Below, one piece after another: positions 21,402 through 32,172 of a stretch of 64,000 nt of DNA. Within the stretch, counting starts at the first letter, position 1. Each line of letters opens with the position of its first letter. The notes below the pieces were generated by a model that saw nothing but the letters and a program-made list of their open reading frames with translations, was not told the DNA's origin and searched no databases. The stretch is taken from NCBI GenBank assembly GCA_031216915.1, contig CM062290.1, forward strand, positions 254,369,597 through 254,433,596, read 5' to 3'. A program made the position numbers and the translations under genes. The DNA is from Pictodentalium vernedei (Eukaryota; Mollusca; Scaphopoda; Dentaliida; Dentaliidae).

Positions 21402-21608
21402 CCGGTGTAACAGGAATGGAAGTCCGTAGGAAAATTAGTCCCTCTGGACTATTATTCCGCGGAATTATAGTCCTAGGTCTAACATTTCTAGGAATAGTAG
21501 TCCGCCGGACTACTATTCCTAGAAATGTTAGACCTAGGACTATAATTCCGCGGAATAATAGTCTAGAGGGACTAACGTTCCTATGGACTTCCATTCCTTT
21601 TACACCGG
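21402..21608. repeat. 207-bp near-perfect palindrome
   Basis: Centred on C21505: AGTCCG at 21499-21504 and CGGACT at 21506-21511. Outward it pairs through TCTAGGAATAGT, TTCCGCGGAAT, GTCCCTCT and GGAATGGAAGTCC to CCGGTGTAA and TACACCGG at the edges, with only a handful of mismatches. The 200- and 87-codon frames on opposite strands are produced by the palindrome. Confidence 0.95.
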
Positions 21609-21896
21609 TTCTCCACAGACGGGCACGCACGACAAGCACCTCAACAGGTTCCTATTTTACACCTAGGTACGGTGAGGACTGCGTAGTACCGGTGAACATT
21701 CCCAACGTCCACAGCTGGCATGAGATTCAACGTCCCAGAGTCACACACTCAAACTTCGCTGATCACACCCCAGCCACTACTATGGGAAGCACCCGAATCA
21801 GTCGCTCAGTGGTCACCCATCCAAGGATTAACCGGGCTTGACGTTGCTTAACTTCTGTGATCTAACGAGAATCGGTCTCGCTTCGCCAGTGCTCCC
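21609..21896 (-). mobile_element. 5S rRNA-derived SINE (own body)
   Basis: Minus-strand reading from 21870 gives GATCACAGAAGTTAAGCAAC, then CCCGGTTAATCCTTGGATGG and GTGACC, which are the 5S rRNA internal-promoter segments with few changes. The body after it ('gattcgggtgcttcccatag' and on to 'aacctgttgaggtgcttg') is different from the tRNA-headed SINEs in this window. The 3' end is close to the palindrome. A SINE3-type element is the natural class. Confidence 0.8.
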
Positions 21897-22251
21897 CAAT
21901 GTACACAGAACAATGAAATTATAAAATGCCCACTGAAATCAAATATATTTATAATTGGAAACGGTGTTCGTTCAAAACTGGAAGAACATGTGTTTGATAA
22001 ACAGATACTAAAATGAATTATTTTTGGCTTTGTATCCAATGACGATATAAATGGAGATATTGGCACCACCATAGTAAATCACCAATATTTTAACAATTTG
22101 GAAGTAAGAGAAGATAGGAATTCTATTAAATCACGCCCCTTTGAATGGATGAATTTCGAAGGTGGACTGTATCTAAATTCACAACTATCCCTATATGAGG
22201 CTATGGACTACTTTAGACATAATTAAACATTTGATTTATTTTTGCAGGATT

Positions 22252-22875
22252 ATGTAATTAAGAATTGAATGCAATTTTTATAATCTTTATTGGAGTATGA
22301 ACATGTGGGAATGGGTACAAATTATGTATGAGTCCCGCAGGGATTCATACAATTTGTACCCACTTCCACACGTTCATACTCCAATAAAGATTATAAAAAT
22401 TGCATTCAATTCTTATAATTACATTCCGTAACTGTTTAAACTACGTTTTACCAAACAACAAAGCAGAAAGACGAAATAAAACATGTACGAACGAACGAGG
22501 CGAAAAACCACCCTCACACAAAAGACAAAGCGCACAACTCTGAGTTGAGCGCCGATTTTCGGCATTGACTCAAATTTGTTAAATTGCCGTCTTTCGCAAC
22601 GAAACTTGGAATGTTCAAAACAATTTATTTAACATATCAGTAAATTATAATCACTGATCACTGCGAGAGGCGCTAAAAGTTATAAACTCGCCCGAACACA
22701 GCCCGAATTACATTCTGTCAACTGCGCTCTACCGTAAATGCGGGTCAAAGTTCGACCAAATGTATTCATTGGAAAATGAATTACATTTGGTCATGACATT
22801 TTCATCCAGCTGACCAATGTGAATTGAGTATTTGGACCCAAAACGTATAACTACATTAACAATGTAATTATAATG
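22252..22875 (+). mobile_element. 600-bp interspersed element, copy with full palindrome
   Basis: 22252-22424 is a palindrome (ATTGAATGCAATTTTTATAA, then 'ggagtatgaac.tgtggga', centre TCCCGCAGGGA). It is followed by 'ccaaacaacaaagcagaaag', a variable stretch, and 'actgcgagaggcgctaaaag' to 'ggacccaaaacgta'. The second copy at 35296-35836 lacks the right arm of the palindrome and differs over the middle 100-150 bp. No coding sequence; class unknown. Confidence 0.75.
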
Positions 22876-22916
22876 ATATACTCATTGATTTGACACCTTA
22901 TCAGAGTAGTTATGGG

Positions 22917-22967
22917 CCAATGGCAGACCATATAAAATCTGGCAACCTTCAAACTGAACTTCAGTTC
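22917..22967 (+). promoter_or_regulatory. CCAAT - TATA - initiator cluster
   Basis: CCAAT at 22917-22921, TATAAAA at 22931-22937 and TCAGTT at 22961-22966. The first T of the TATA box is 32 bp before the initiator A, the usual spacing of an animal Pol II core promoter. It starts 40 bp after the end of the 600-bp element. Whether it is used is not known. Confidence 0.45.
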
Positions 22968-23163
22968 GCTCAAGCCCTACAGAGGTGATCAGCGTTGTTG
23001 TCTATACAGTCTGTACAGAATCTGATAGTATGATAGTGTGATAGAGATAACAAATTCAGAAACCATATATTTGACTATTAATGATAGGCCATTTTGAAAC
23101 ATTGCAATGCCTACAAGACAATGAAATCAAAAATTTGTCAAATTATTTAAAGAATGTGTCATA

Positions 23164-23304
23164 ATGGAACAGATACAATTCATTAAAGAAAAATTAAACG
23201 TTTGCCATGAAGGATGTCAATCAAGTGAAGATAAACGACTTTTTCGACATGTATGTTATTACCAAAAGCCCTTCCATCACCGCATCTCCAGGTTCCAAAT
23301 TTAG
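23164..23304 (+). CDS. small hypothetical protein (46 aa)
   Basis: ATG with A at -3 and G at +4 opens a 46-codon frame rich in Lys, Glu and Cys (MEQIQFIKEKLNVCHEGC...). An upstream 27-codon frame (23077-23160) ends four bases before it, and its residues (FETLQCLQDNEIKNLSNYL) look equally protein-like, so the two may be one frame broken by a shift. It lies 200 bp after the TATA/initiator cluster and 100 bp before AATAAA at 23408-23413. No family recognised. Confidence 0.3.
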   Translation: MEQIQFIKEKLNVCHEGCQSSEDKRLFRHVCYYQKPFHHRISRFQI

Positions 23305-23407
23305 AACGAGTTTAGAGTCACTTTTCTTTTCAATCTGAGTGTTAATCTTTCATACTGTATACATACCTTTCAAAAACTTATATTGTTAAGACATATAACT
23401 TTGGTAG

Positions 23408-23413
23408 AATAAA
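23408..23413 (+). terminator. polyadenylation signal AATAAA
   Basis: Follows the small frame at 23164-23304 by about 100 bp. Confidence 0.35.
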
Positions 23414-23663
23414 TGTTTAATAATAATCCTACAATCAATATGGGGTTTTTGTTGTTATACGAAATAAAAACTCAACTGTGACAGGGGGTCCAACAACAAG
23501 GTATTTCACAAGTTTCTTTTAATAGTGTTCTCCTTCTTCTCATATGTTTTAGAAATTTGTCCTCTCGGGTTTGACAGAGGGTTCCACAACCACATTGATA
23601 CTGTGGGCCCCAAAATTTAACACACGATTCCCCATATCCGAAAATGATACTGCAGGGGGTGGC

Positions 23664-23683
23664 GGGGGGGGGGGGGGGGGGGG
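23664..23683. repeat. G homopolymer
   Basis: Twenty G in a row after GGGGGTGGC. Confidence 0.95.
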
Positions 23684-24660
23684 TTCTACGAGGCTAAAAC
23701 TTATACAGCCAAACTGATATGGACAGAGGGCAATCCTGTGAGAACTCCTATGGTAAATGATTCGTCTATAGAGTCATTTTCGGGTACGGTGGAATGACAT
23801 GTTAAATTATTTGACCTAAAATATCAATGTCCATTACTCATCTTAGTGTCCAAAATGGTCCGCCTGTATACAAAAAAGCCCATAAATCACCTAACTCACC
23901 AAAACTCAATTAACACAAGGACGCTTGTTATGAAACTTAATTCAGTGGTGTTTATTGACAAGAGGGTATTACATTTTGGAGTTTCGCTGTCGTTCCACCT
24001 TATAAGCAAGACCTTAAACGGTGGTTCAGACTTTGATTATTTTTTGGTCAATAAACAACATAGAACAATACACATAACGTACTGTATGGCTTTCCGTTTC
24101 GTGCATAAATTATTATCCCCCCTGTAGACCAAAGCACGCTCAAAATAACCCAAGTCACCAAAAAGAAACCTTAATTAAGTCAAGGTTGTTGGGAAACTAA
24201 ATGTGGCTGTGTATATTGACAAGAGGAAGCGGTTGTGTTGAAAGTCCCAAGAATACCACACACCATTGTATAAATAAATATGAATCAATCTCACCATTTC
24301 CGCCATTGCACAAGTCGGCAGATCCACCTTTCCTCAGATGGCTCCTTTTTGGAACTCGTTAGAAATTCCATCAGTCATTTAGAGACGTTTTTTCGTACCT
24401 TCTCTATTTTTATTTCGATGCACAATATTCGATACATTTTCCCCTCCCTCTTGTTGCAGTCCACTTATCATTTCCATTTTCAGAGAGCTTGACTAATTCA
24501 GAAACAATTTGATCTTGATCTTCTGTATTTCCACCACTCTGCGAAATAATTCCTTTGTTTCATTGTTCATCCTTTTCTAAAATACATTTAAACTCGACCC
24601 CCATATTTCCGCCCACACCTCAGCCAATCTCCACACACACTTTATTTTTCTTATAGTTCT
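23684..24660. other. no gene seen
   Basis: Unassigned. Plus frames at 23846-24127 and 24280-24492 have no recognisable domain. Confidence 0.45.
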
Positions 24661-24669
24661 AATAGCATT

Positions 24670-25076
24670 TCTGGGGCGCGGTGGCGTTGCGGTAACCGGT
24701 TCTCGTCAGATCACCGAAGTTAAGCAAAGACGAGCCCGATTTGTCCTTGGATGGGGACCGCCTGAGCGATCGATTCGGACTCCCGCGTTGTGTCCTTGTG
24801 CAAGTCACTTAACCCCGATTGTCCACATGTGGGCAGGATGACGCCGTCTACTAAGGCATACTGCACGTCGATGGTACGCTTGTCTTCAACAAATCTAACC
24901 CTGCCTGTGGTGCAGTGCGGAGTTACGATGTTGGGGAGCTGGCAGCGGCTCGTCGTCGCTCGGTGGTTCTCTCCGGGTTCTCCGGCTTTCTCCACCCGAA
25001 AAACTGTCACCGACACGATATGACCTTGGCTATTAAAGTGTCGTTAAACCTTAATAAATAAATAAATAAATAAATA
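24670..25076 (+). mobile_element. SINE with 5S rRNA head on the tRNA-SINE body
   Basis: The head reads CAGATCACCGAAGTTAAGCA, then GAGCCCGATTTGTCCTTGGA and TGGGGACCGCCTG, matching 5S rRNA with its A- and C-box promoter parts. From 'cgcgttgtgtccttgtgcaa' the body is the one used by the tRNA-headed SINEs of this window ('actgcacgtcgatggtacgc', 'cggtggttctctccgggt', (AAAT)n tail). Target duplication AATAGCATT at 24661-24669 and 25077-25085. Confidence 0.9.
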
Positions 25077-25129
25077 AATAGCATTGCAACCCCGCTCCAT
25101 CCGATTATCGGCTTTAATCTTATTTACTT

Positions 25130-25960
25130 CATTTTGTGGTTGCTGACATTCGGGTTTGTTTGCTACCCTGGTGTCGTTGCTATCCCCTCCTGTGACCTTT
25201 CCACTCTTCCCATGCGCACGCCACTACTCCCTGCTACAACTAACTTTCTTCTACCCCGCGCCTTCTCTCTCCAAGTCATATATCACCTACCTTATCTGTT
25301 ACTCACAAATATTGGCTTGCACCAGCACCACCACATTGTGTCCAAGCGCACCAACAGCCTGTTCTTACTGCTGTTTTTTTTTATATCCACTGCTATAATT
25401 CTCCTCTTCGCCTGATCTCCTCCTTCTCTTGACCGCTCTCCTCTCCCTACCGCCCCTATTAATATCAGTAACCAACCCATCCCGTCTTTTCCTACAGACA
25501 ACAGGGTCTGAACAACTGGACATAGCTTCTCCGCCAAATGCTTTGTAGTGCTCTTCCTCCCATAATCAATACTCTTGTTCTCCTCCCTTCTTCTACACCA
25601 CTCGACACCCTGATGCCAATCTTGACCTGTTTTGCCACCCTCGGGACTTTCCTGTTATTGCCACATCTTCATCTGTATCATCCACAACAAAGGTTCTCCT
25701 CCATCCCAAGTTTACTCTTGAAGTGTACGACCACCTTCCACCCACCCGCCATCAAAAGTAACTTGCATCAGTACTGCCCATGATAGACCAGCTCTCCCCG
25801 GCCTTCCTTTCAAAGTGGAAATCTCCCTCTCGAACCTAACACACTCCTTCAACGAATGAGACGTCATTACAATTCCCACACACCCCTTTACAGTCCATCG
25901 CCTAGACACATTCGTGTCTCGTACTACACCACCAACAGGCCTCAGACTGCTCCCCCATCT
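25130..25960. other. pyrimidine-rich stretch without recognised gene
   Basis: Over about 830 bp the plus strand is strongly C+T biased ('ctctcctctccctacc', 'ttccaccactc'), with few G. Open frames on both strands follow this bias. It could be a long-decayed retroelement, but no motif supports that. Confidence 0.4.
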
Positions 25961-26141
25961 GTATTCCAGACCCTACCACTGACTGTCCTGATCTTTGGAT
26001 TTCTCTACTGACCATACTTACCATCGACACGTCTGTATGGACAATTTCAAAACACTTACTGTTCATTCTTACAACATAACAAAGAGCGAACATAAGATAA
26101 ATACAACGAAAGAAATGCCACCAGAACAAAAAAAAATCAAC

Positions 26142-26392
26142 TTAACCCTTTACCTAACATGAAAAGCAGACGACACTTGCAAATAAAATTCTTGAATAAC
26201 TATTTTTTTCCATTTTTTGTCTCAAAAACATAGGTTATGACCCTTCATTGGAACGAGCTCGACGAGCTCGTTCCAATGAGGGTTCATAACCTATGTTTTT
26301 GAGACAAAAAATGAAAAAATAATTAAAATTAATAGGCGATTTTTGAGAATAGCGCTGGCCGGTTTTGGCTGTTACGTTGGGTAAAGGGTTAA
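26142..26392 (+). mobile_element. TTAA palindromic MITE, family A, best copy
   Basis: TTAACCCTTTACCTAACATG to GTTACGTTGGGTAAAGGGTTAA-type end. The central hairpin (about 26215-26310) pairs TTTTTGTCTCAAAAACATAG with its inverse and has the core TTGGAACGAGCTCGACGAGC. The sub-terminal left half has 'aaaagcagacgacactt' and the right half 'agcgctggccggttttgg'. This is the least diverged copy. Confidence 0.92.
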
Positions 26393-27650
26393 AATCTCAA
26401 ATAAACTGTAACTTATCCCAACCAAATTCTGCCTTCAATAATCTCTAGATAACTACCCCACACATATATATAACAGGCTATCCTGAAATAAAAAATGAAA
26501 CAACTAAAATACTTATAAACAGTTCTGAAACAGCAGATAGTTCTCTTTTTGATAGTAGTATTCACAACGAAAACGGTAATATCTTGATTTAATGGTGACA
26601 GACTCTTCAGTTCTACTCTGGTCGGTGGTGCTTAAAATTACCTAAACTCTTTGTTTGAATCGATATGAAACAGTGTTGCTCGAAAAGATTCCCAATCAAA
26701 TCAAGCAGTTGCGTGTGCCGCGAACGAAGTTTCTCGCATACATACAAATTTGACACTTTTAAAGATCTCCATGGAACAATATCTGGATGTGCGTTGGTTA
26801 GTGGGAATCTCTTCTCTCTCGGAAGCATGAAAATAACCCCAACTGAAAAAAAAACGTAATGAAAAAAAAAACGTAATGAATAAACATGGAAATGATACCC
26901 TGACAAAAATCGCGTTGGTTGAAAAAAAAAACTTTTTTCAGATCTGCACGTTATTTAAAGAAAATAAAGAAAATTGTCAATGAGAACAGAAAAGATTGAT
27001 CTAATGAAGAGCGTTGCAGAAATAAACCATCTCTATTCTTTATTATTATAGCGGGGACTCCTTTCTGCAGGGACCCTCGATATGTATTTTAGACAGAAAA
27101 CAACTAACAATTTACACTACACTGGGACTTGAACCAGCACGATATATGGGAATAAATGTAATTTTGTTTTCACATGCTGGTGTTGTAACCTGAATGGCTT
27201 GGTTTGAGAAAAAACCTAAAGTTTTCATTTTGAAAATTATAACAAGATAATTATGCAGCAATATATGTAAATAAAACAATACTAACATTGATTCAGTTGG
27301 AAAAAGCCTTACCACCAGATTCCATTGTCATCCACATTTCTATGTTTTGAACAAATGTCCCCAGGTATGGACTAACGCCTAGTAAGGAGAAGGGCGTGAT
27401 TAGATTGAAATAAATCGAATGGTAGGGGCAAGAGCAATCAGAACAGGCCAGAAAAATTAATTCTCAACCGGAGTAAACCGCGAACCATAGGACATAACCT
27501 ACTGGTTAACAGTCCTATTAGTGTTACTAAACAAAAAACAGTTTGCAAAGATCCATTTGGATAATTTATGGTAATAGTCAGATCTTTTCCAAGGCTTAAC
27601 AATAGCCATATGCAATCGAACATATCCACCCTGCACGCCCCTTTTCATGA
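26393..27650. other. no gene seen
   Basis: Unassigned, AT-rich. A short direct repeat 'aaaaaaaaacgtaatga' occurs twice at 26845-26880. Confidence 0.45.
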
Positions 27651-27654
27651 TAGT

Positions 27655-27800
27655 TCTTCCAAGGCCATGCTAATCACGTGCCATCATAGAAAACAAGAGG
27701 GCGGCCTCTGTCATTCAAACTAGACTATAGAAACAGGTATTACCCTAACACGCGATGCGCATGCGCACTGCACTGCATATCACCAGGGTATTGACAGAAT
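27655..27800 (+). repeat. dispersed repeat shared with 3540-3715
   Basis: Same order of phrases as the copy at 3.6 kb, including 'cacgtgcca.catagaaa' and 'gcgcatgcgcac'. Confidence 0.6.
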
Positions 27801-28849
27801 AACGTGACCGCTCACGCGAGCAACTATGACAACTCACTGGACAGTCACAAAACTTTACGTCGCAAGAGATCTTCAAAGAAACCACCAGCATTGGGCTGAA
27901 GCGTGCGCGTTACACAATACTTATGCCACACTCCGCCAAAATTCAAAGCGCAGTAAAAATCTCTCCGCAAAGCGGAATTTAGCAGATTTTGGATATGTTA
28001 TACGCCAGAAACTCCTTTGTACAAACTGTTTCAGAGTGGGTCATATATTTCAGCTCCCACAACCAGACTAATTACAATACAGAAGTTGGGTAAAATTATT
28101 CTAAGAGTTAACAACAACAACAACAAAAGTTAAGGTATTTTTCCAGGTTTTTTTTTATTGGAGTCTCCAACACACTTCATTCTCCCATCAACATCTAAAA
28201 ATCAAATTTGAAGGAATATTTGCATAATATTAGCTTTTGTGCATTCTGTTGGGCTAAAGGAAGCTAAACTTTCATCTTAGTTCTACAGATCTCTATAATT
28301 CTTTGGTATTATCGAAAATGGACTTTATGGAGTGCCCATGGAATTAAGTTTTTCCTTCTCTTTCTGAAGACCCTCTTTACAATTCTTGTCAGAGAGTGGT
28401 TTGATTAGGAAATATACGAAAATATTTTGCCGTTATCCCACCGTTCAATTCCGGTAATAAAACACCTCACTGGCATCGTACGAGTCTTCCAGTTCTTATG
28501 ACCCAACTCTTAGTCGAGTTGCCATGCCACTGTAAAGCTTGTTAAGAACTAATTAGGCAACTGGCAGCACCGAATTATAAATCTTGTTTGTTGGTAATTT
28601 TAATCTCGAAAACCCAGAGATATGAAACGACAACAACTTTGTTACACATGAAATTTGATCCAAAAGTCTTTAATCCGTAAAAAATGGCAATATGCAGGGC
28701 GATGCAAAGATGACCGATCGGTGCTGAGTGCAAATCTGACTTACCTCGATTGTAATGACTCAAGTCCCGAATGAAGAAATATTCAAACAACATCAAGGCT
28801 TGCCTTTGTGAGAAGTTGTAGTTGGGATATCAATCAGTCTGAATTGTAG
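27801..28849. other. no gene seen
   Basis: Unassigned. The plus frame at 27826-28071 has no recognisable domain. Confidence 0.4.
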
Positions 28850-29097
28850 TTAACCTTTTACCCAACATAACGACCAAAACCGGCCAGCGCTATTCTCAAA
28901 AATCTCCAATTAATTTTCATTATTTTTCATTTTTGTCTCAAAAACATAGGTCATGACCCCTCGTTGGAACGAGCTCGTCGAGCTCGTTCCAACAATGGGT
29001 CATAACCTATATTTTTGAGACAAAAAATGAAAAAAATCAGTTATTCAAGATTTGTTTTGCAAGTGTCGTCTGCTTTTCATTTTTGGTAAAGAGTTAA
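28850..29097 (-). mobile_element. TTAA palindromic MITE, family A (reverse)
   Basis: TTAACCTTTTACCCAACATA at the left and GTAAAGAGTTAA at the right. Compared with 26142-26392 the halves are in reverse order. The hairpin carries TTGGAACGAGCTCGTCGAGC. Confidence 0.9.
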
Positions 29098-29745
29098 AGA
29101 GTCAAGTCTTCATGGACATTTCTTTGTGAATAAATAAAATGTACATGTAGCAGATGTGACGCAACTTCTTATTTAATTAGCACTGCAAATTAGTCACCCC
29201 GGGGCTCCCAACAACCAGAATCGGGTAATATTGACCTCCATATAAATGACCGACTGTGTGTTTGTGGCGTAAGTCCATGTACAAAATTCAGTCGTGTAAA
29301 CAAAATTTAACGCACAATTACTTACAAGAGCAAATAGATATGTAAGACATCAATTCAGACGAAAATGTCCCGACTGGAAAAGTTATTGGGGTGTCACCCA
29401 CCCCACCCCCACCCGACCCCCACCTCCACCCCATAGAGACGTCCCTGGACATATGTTTTTCCGTGCACTGGCAAAAATGAGATAATATTAATGAAAAACA
29501 AACTCAATCATTTCCAACCACAACATTAACCCAGTTCCGTGGCCGTCGCGTCTGCGGATCACGTTATATCTAAATTGGACAACTGTTGCGAAGTGAGCCC
29601 ACAGGGGTTAAGTAAGCTTGCTAGCTCGGGTAAGAGTTCGAGCTCTTGGGGTTTTTATTTGGGATTTCAATAGACTCAAGTTTATTTAACTGTTTAACTG
29701 ATTTCCATAGTTTTGGAACAGGTTTAAAAATGACAATTAAATTAC
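29098..29745. other. no gene seen
   Basis: Mostly unassigned. The stretch 29350-29385 encodes SDENVPTGK in one frame, similar to SDENIPTGK at 59475-59510. Homology to an acidic transposase N-terminus is possible but unproven. Confidence 0.35.
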
Positions 29746-30190
29746 ATGGAATTGTATGAAACTGGCGACCAGAGTACAGGCGTACTCTGGGTACACGCCA
29801 GGTGTTCTGTTGACAATATCAGGCATACCTTTGCGAGCCAATATTGTCAACAAGCAGTAACATTTGGGGATTTGTTGACAGGTGGGACAATAACATTCGG
29901 CAGTATTACTGGGATGTTGGTGTTCGAACTGTCTAACAAATCCTAACTTGTACCTGGTGAAACTCCCCATTGAACTGGGGACGCCGAGTTGCATTTTAGC
30001 ACCAGTCACCGGGACATTCCGCCGGTTAACTGGCGCCCGGCGGAATACTTTTTGCGAGCCGAGATTCCATGGACTGCATGCAGACTGACCGACAGTCTGC
30101 ATGGCAGTATAAGAGTCTACAAAATGGCGACCGCCACGTCAGGGGACTTTCCCTTAGTTTCCCTGAGGTCAGGGAGAAACTGCTGACGGT
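29746..30190. repeat. cluster of five adjacent hairpins
   Basis: In order: CCAGAGTAC/GTACTCTGG (29768-29791); GTTGACAATAT/ATATTGTCAAC (29811-29852); GGATTTGTTGACAG/CTGTCTAACAAATCC (29868-29943); ATTCCGCC/GGCGGAAT (30016-30046); ATGCAGACTG/CAGTCTGCAT (30077-30103). A weaker GTCAGGG...CCCTGA follows. The opposite-strand frames over it come from this symmetry. Confidence 0.7.
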
Positions 30191-31482
30191 TGTCACGTAC
30201 CCCAGGTATTGCATCAGAAATTTGGTGTATATGGTCTCACAGAACTAAATATTTTCCCATAGGCGACCATTATAACGTTCAGGTGGAAAAAAATATGATC
30301 GCATCACTTTAATTTTGGCATTCAAATATCTCTGTCAAGTATAGCCCTTCAGACAACTTTTTCTGATCTGAAAACAGGGGGTCATGCAACAAATAAGAGA
30401 GAAAAACTGGCACAAAGGGAAGTACCGGTCACGTGCACATATTTTTCAGGGAATTCCCTACAAAAACACACAAAAAGTAAATTGTATTTTTTAGGTCCAA
30501 AAGTCATCAAATCACCCTCTTTTTTATCAGGAATATTCAACAATAATGCAAGATGTCAATAGAATGTTTCAAACTTTTATTGAAACAACGGATTTTCCCA
30601 AGGCTGTTTATTTTTAGAGATTGCGTCATTTCCGAGTGCAACATTTTAAGGCGGCTCACTCTAATTTCAATATTTAGTTCCGCGATACCATATAAGCACC
30701 AATTTCTGACTGCTAAGACAAGTTGTCTCTGGGCTCCTGATGTATGCAGATCAACTCCACAAGAAGAAACCTGGATGCCGCCATTGTGTTTAAGGTACGA
30801 ACTTTGTTACTTGTAAATTGTACATTTTATACCAGTGACAACGACAGTTTAGTCGCGAAGTATTATACAATAATGACTTGTTTAGTTTAAATAAAATAGT
30901 AGATAATTTGAAACTGGTCTTCGTTGTGATATACACGACAAGTTCGTGAAGTTACTGAACTCAGAATCTGGAGCCTGTGTCTGATATCGTCTGGAAAGGA
31001 AACCCAAAACGCTACGGGCTGGTGGATCCTCACAGAACTCCCAGTAATCACAACGTGGAAATCAAACTTTACGATCATAGATCGATAAACATTTTCCTTC
31101 TATTCCGCAACACAACTTTAATTCGGTAAACCTTTGAACATCTTGAAATGCTTCGAACTTCTTTTACAAAAGTTTCTCCCAGCTGTTTTGAAAATCTGCC
31201 GAAATTTTTACTAAAATTTTTACTAACAGTAAATGCCACCAAATGGTTAGGCGTGAATGGACACCAGCCGAAGAGAAACATTGATACGAATTTCAACAAA
31301 CACGCCCAATAGAAAACATAACGAATGTAACTTAGCCTGGTTCACAAAAGGTTGTTTTGATTTTTTATCGATCCATTTGATCAGTACACCTTCAAACAAA
31401 ACAAACGGACTCTTCACCTTTGGGTTTAAACATCGCAATTAAAATTTGTTTATTTAAATTAATTTTAATGGGCGAAATGTGT
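30191..31482. other. no gene seen
   Basis: Unassigned. Frames at 30553-30816 and 31247-31442 are unsupported. Confidence 0.45.
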
Positions 31483-31665
31483 AATAAACACAGAACGCGG
31501 TGTGTGTTTGAATCGGAGGGTGTTTTACCTTACTCGCTGGAATGGCGTAGTCATATTTCGCGAGGTGCTACGGCCTACGGCTCTCGCGAAATATGACTAC
31601 GCCATTCCAACTGGTTATGTAAAACACCCACAGATTCAAACAGACATCGCGTTCTGTCTATTTAT
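31483..31665. mobile_element. foldback element
   Basis: Arms start AATAAACACAGAACGCGGTG and pair through 'gtttgaatc', 'gggtgttttac', 'ggaatggcgtagtcatattt' and 'cgcgag' to the inverse. The loop (31565-31590) is small and CGG-rich. The inner arms are almost perfect, the outer arms moderately diverged. Confidence 0.85.
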
Positions 31666-31755
31666 CTAACTATTATAAAAAATTTATTGAAAATATTCGA
31701 TTAATTGAAAGTTTTTTAGCAATTACTGTCTTAGAGCTTTCATTGTTTTTGAATC

Positions 31756-31996
31756 ATAACCCTTTGGACCCTGGTGGTATCTTCCAAGTCAGTTAAATGG
31801 CAGCAATTGGAAGAGTCCATATTCAGTAATTGGTGATAGACCAATTAATATTTTCAACGTGCAGCCGGGAGGCTGCACGTTGAAAATATTGATTGGTCTA
31901 CCACACACATTAACATAACAGACACCCCACTTAATTAAATTATGAAACGTCATGTTCCTGGGCCGCAAAAGCGGCCTCTGGTGTTCAAAGGGTTAA
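31756..31996 (+). mobile_element. TTAA-type hairpin MITE, family B, full copy
   Basis: Left end ATAACCCTTTGGACCC and right end GGTGTTCAAAGGGTTAA are inverted. The central hairpin 31845-31905 pairs AGACCAATTAATATTTTCAA with its inverse around CGTGCAGCC/GGCTGCACG. Partial relatives are at 474-660, 42812-42880, 52024-52110 and 60267-60400. One TTAA has changed to ATAA. Confidence 0.82.
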
Positions 31997-32106
31997 TTAA
32001 CAATTATCTTTTGCACAAATGTTTGTACAAACCAATTATCTCATTTTGTACAACTTTCTGTTTCTTACCTTTTCTATTTTCTATTTGATCCTTTCGATAA
32101 ATTTGT

Positions 32107-32172
32107 CCAATTGAACACACACAAAACAAAAGAGTCGGACGTATAAAAGAAACACAATCACACATTCAGAGT
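32107..32172 (+). promoter_or_regulatory. possible CCAAT - TATA promoter
   Basis: CCAAT at 32107-32111 and TATAAAA at 32142-32148, with 'attcag' about 25-30 bp later. No convincing open frame follows on the plus strand, so this may be chance. Confidence 0.2.

Noticed and set aside
21239-21841. 200-codon plus-strand frame
   Set aside because: It spans the 207-bp palindrome and the reversed 5S-derived SINE; the peptide is a product of these repeats.
29737-30102. 121-codon minus-strand frame
   Set aside because: It covers the hairpin cluster, and opposing frames exist on the plus strand over the same symmetric sequence.
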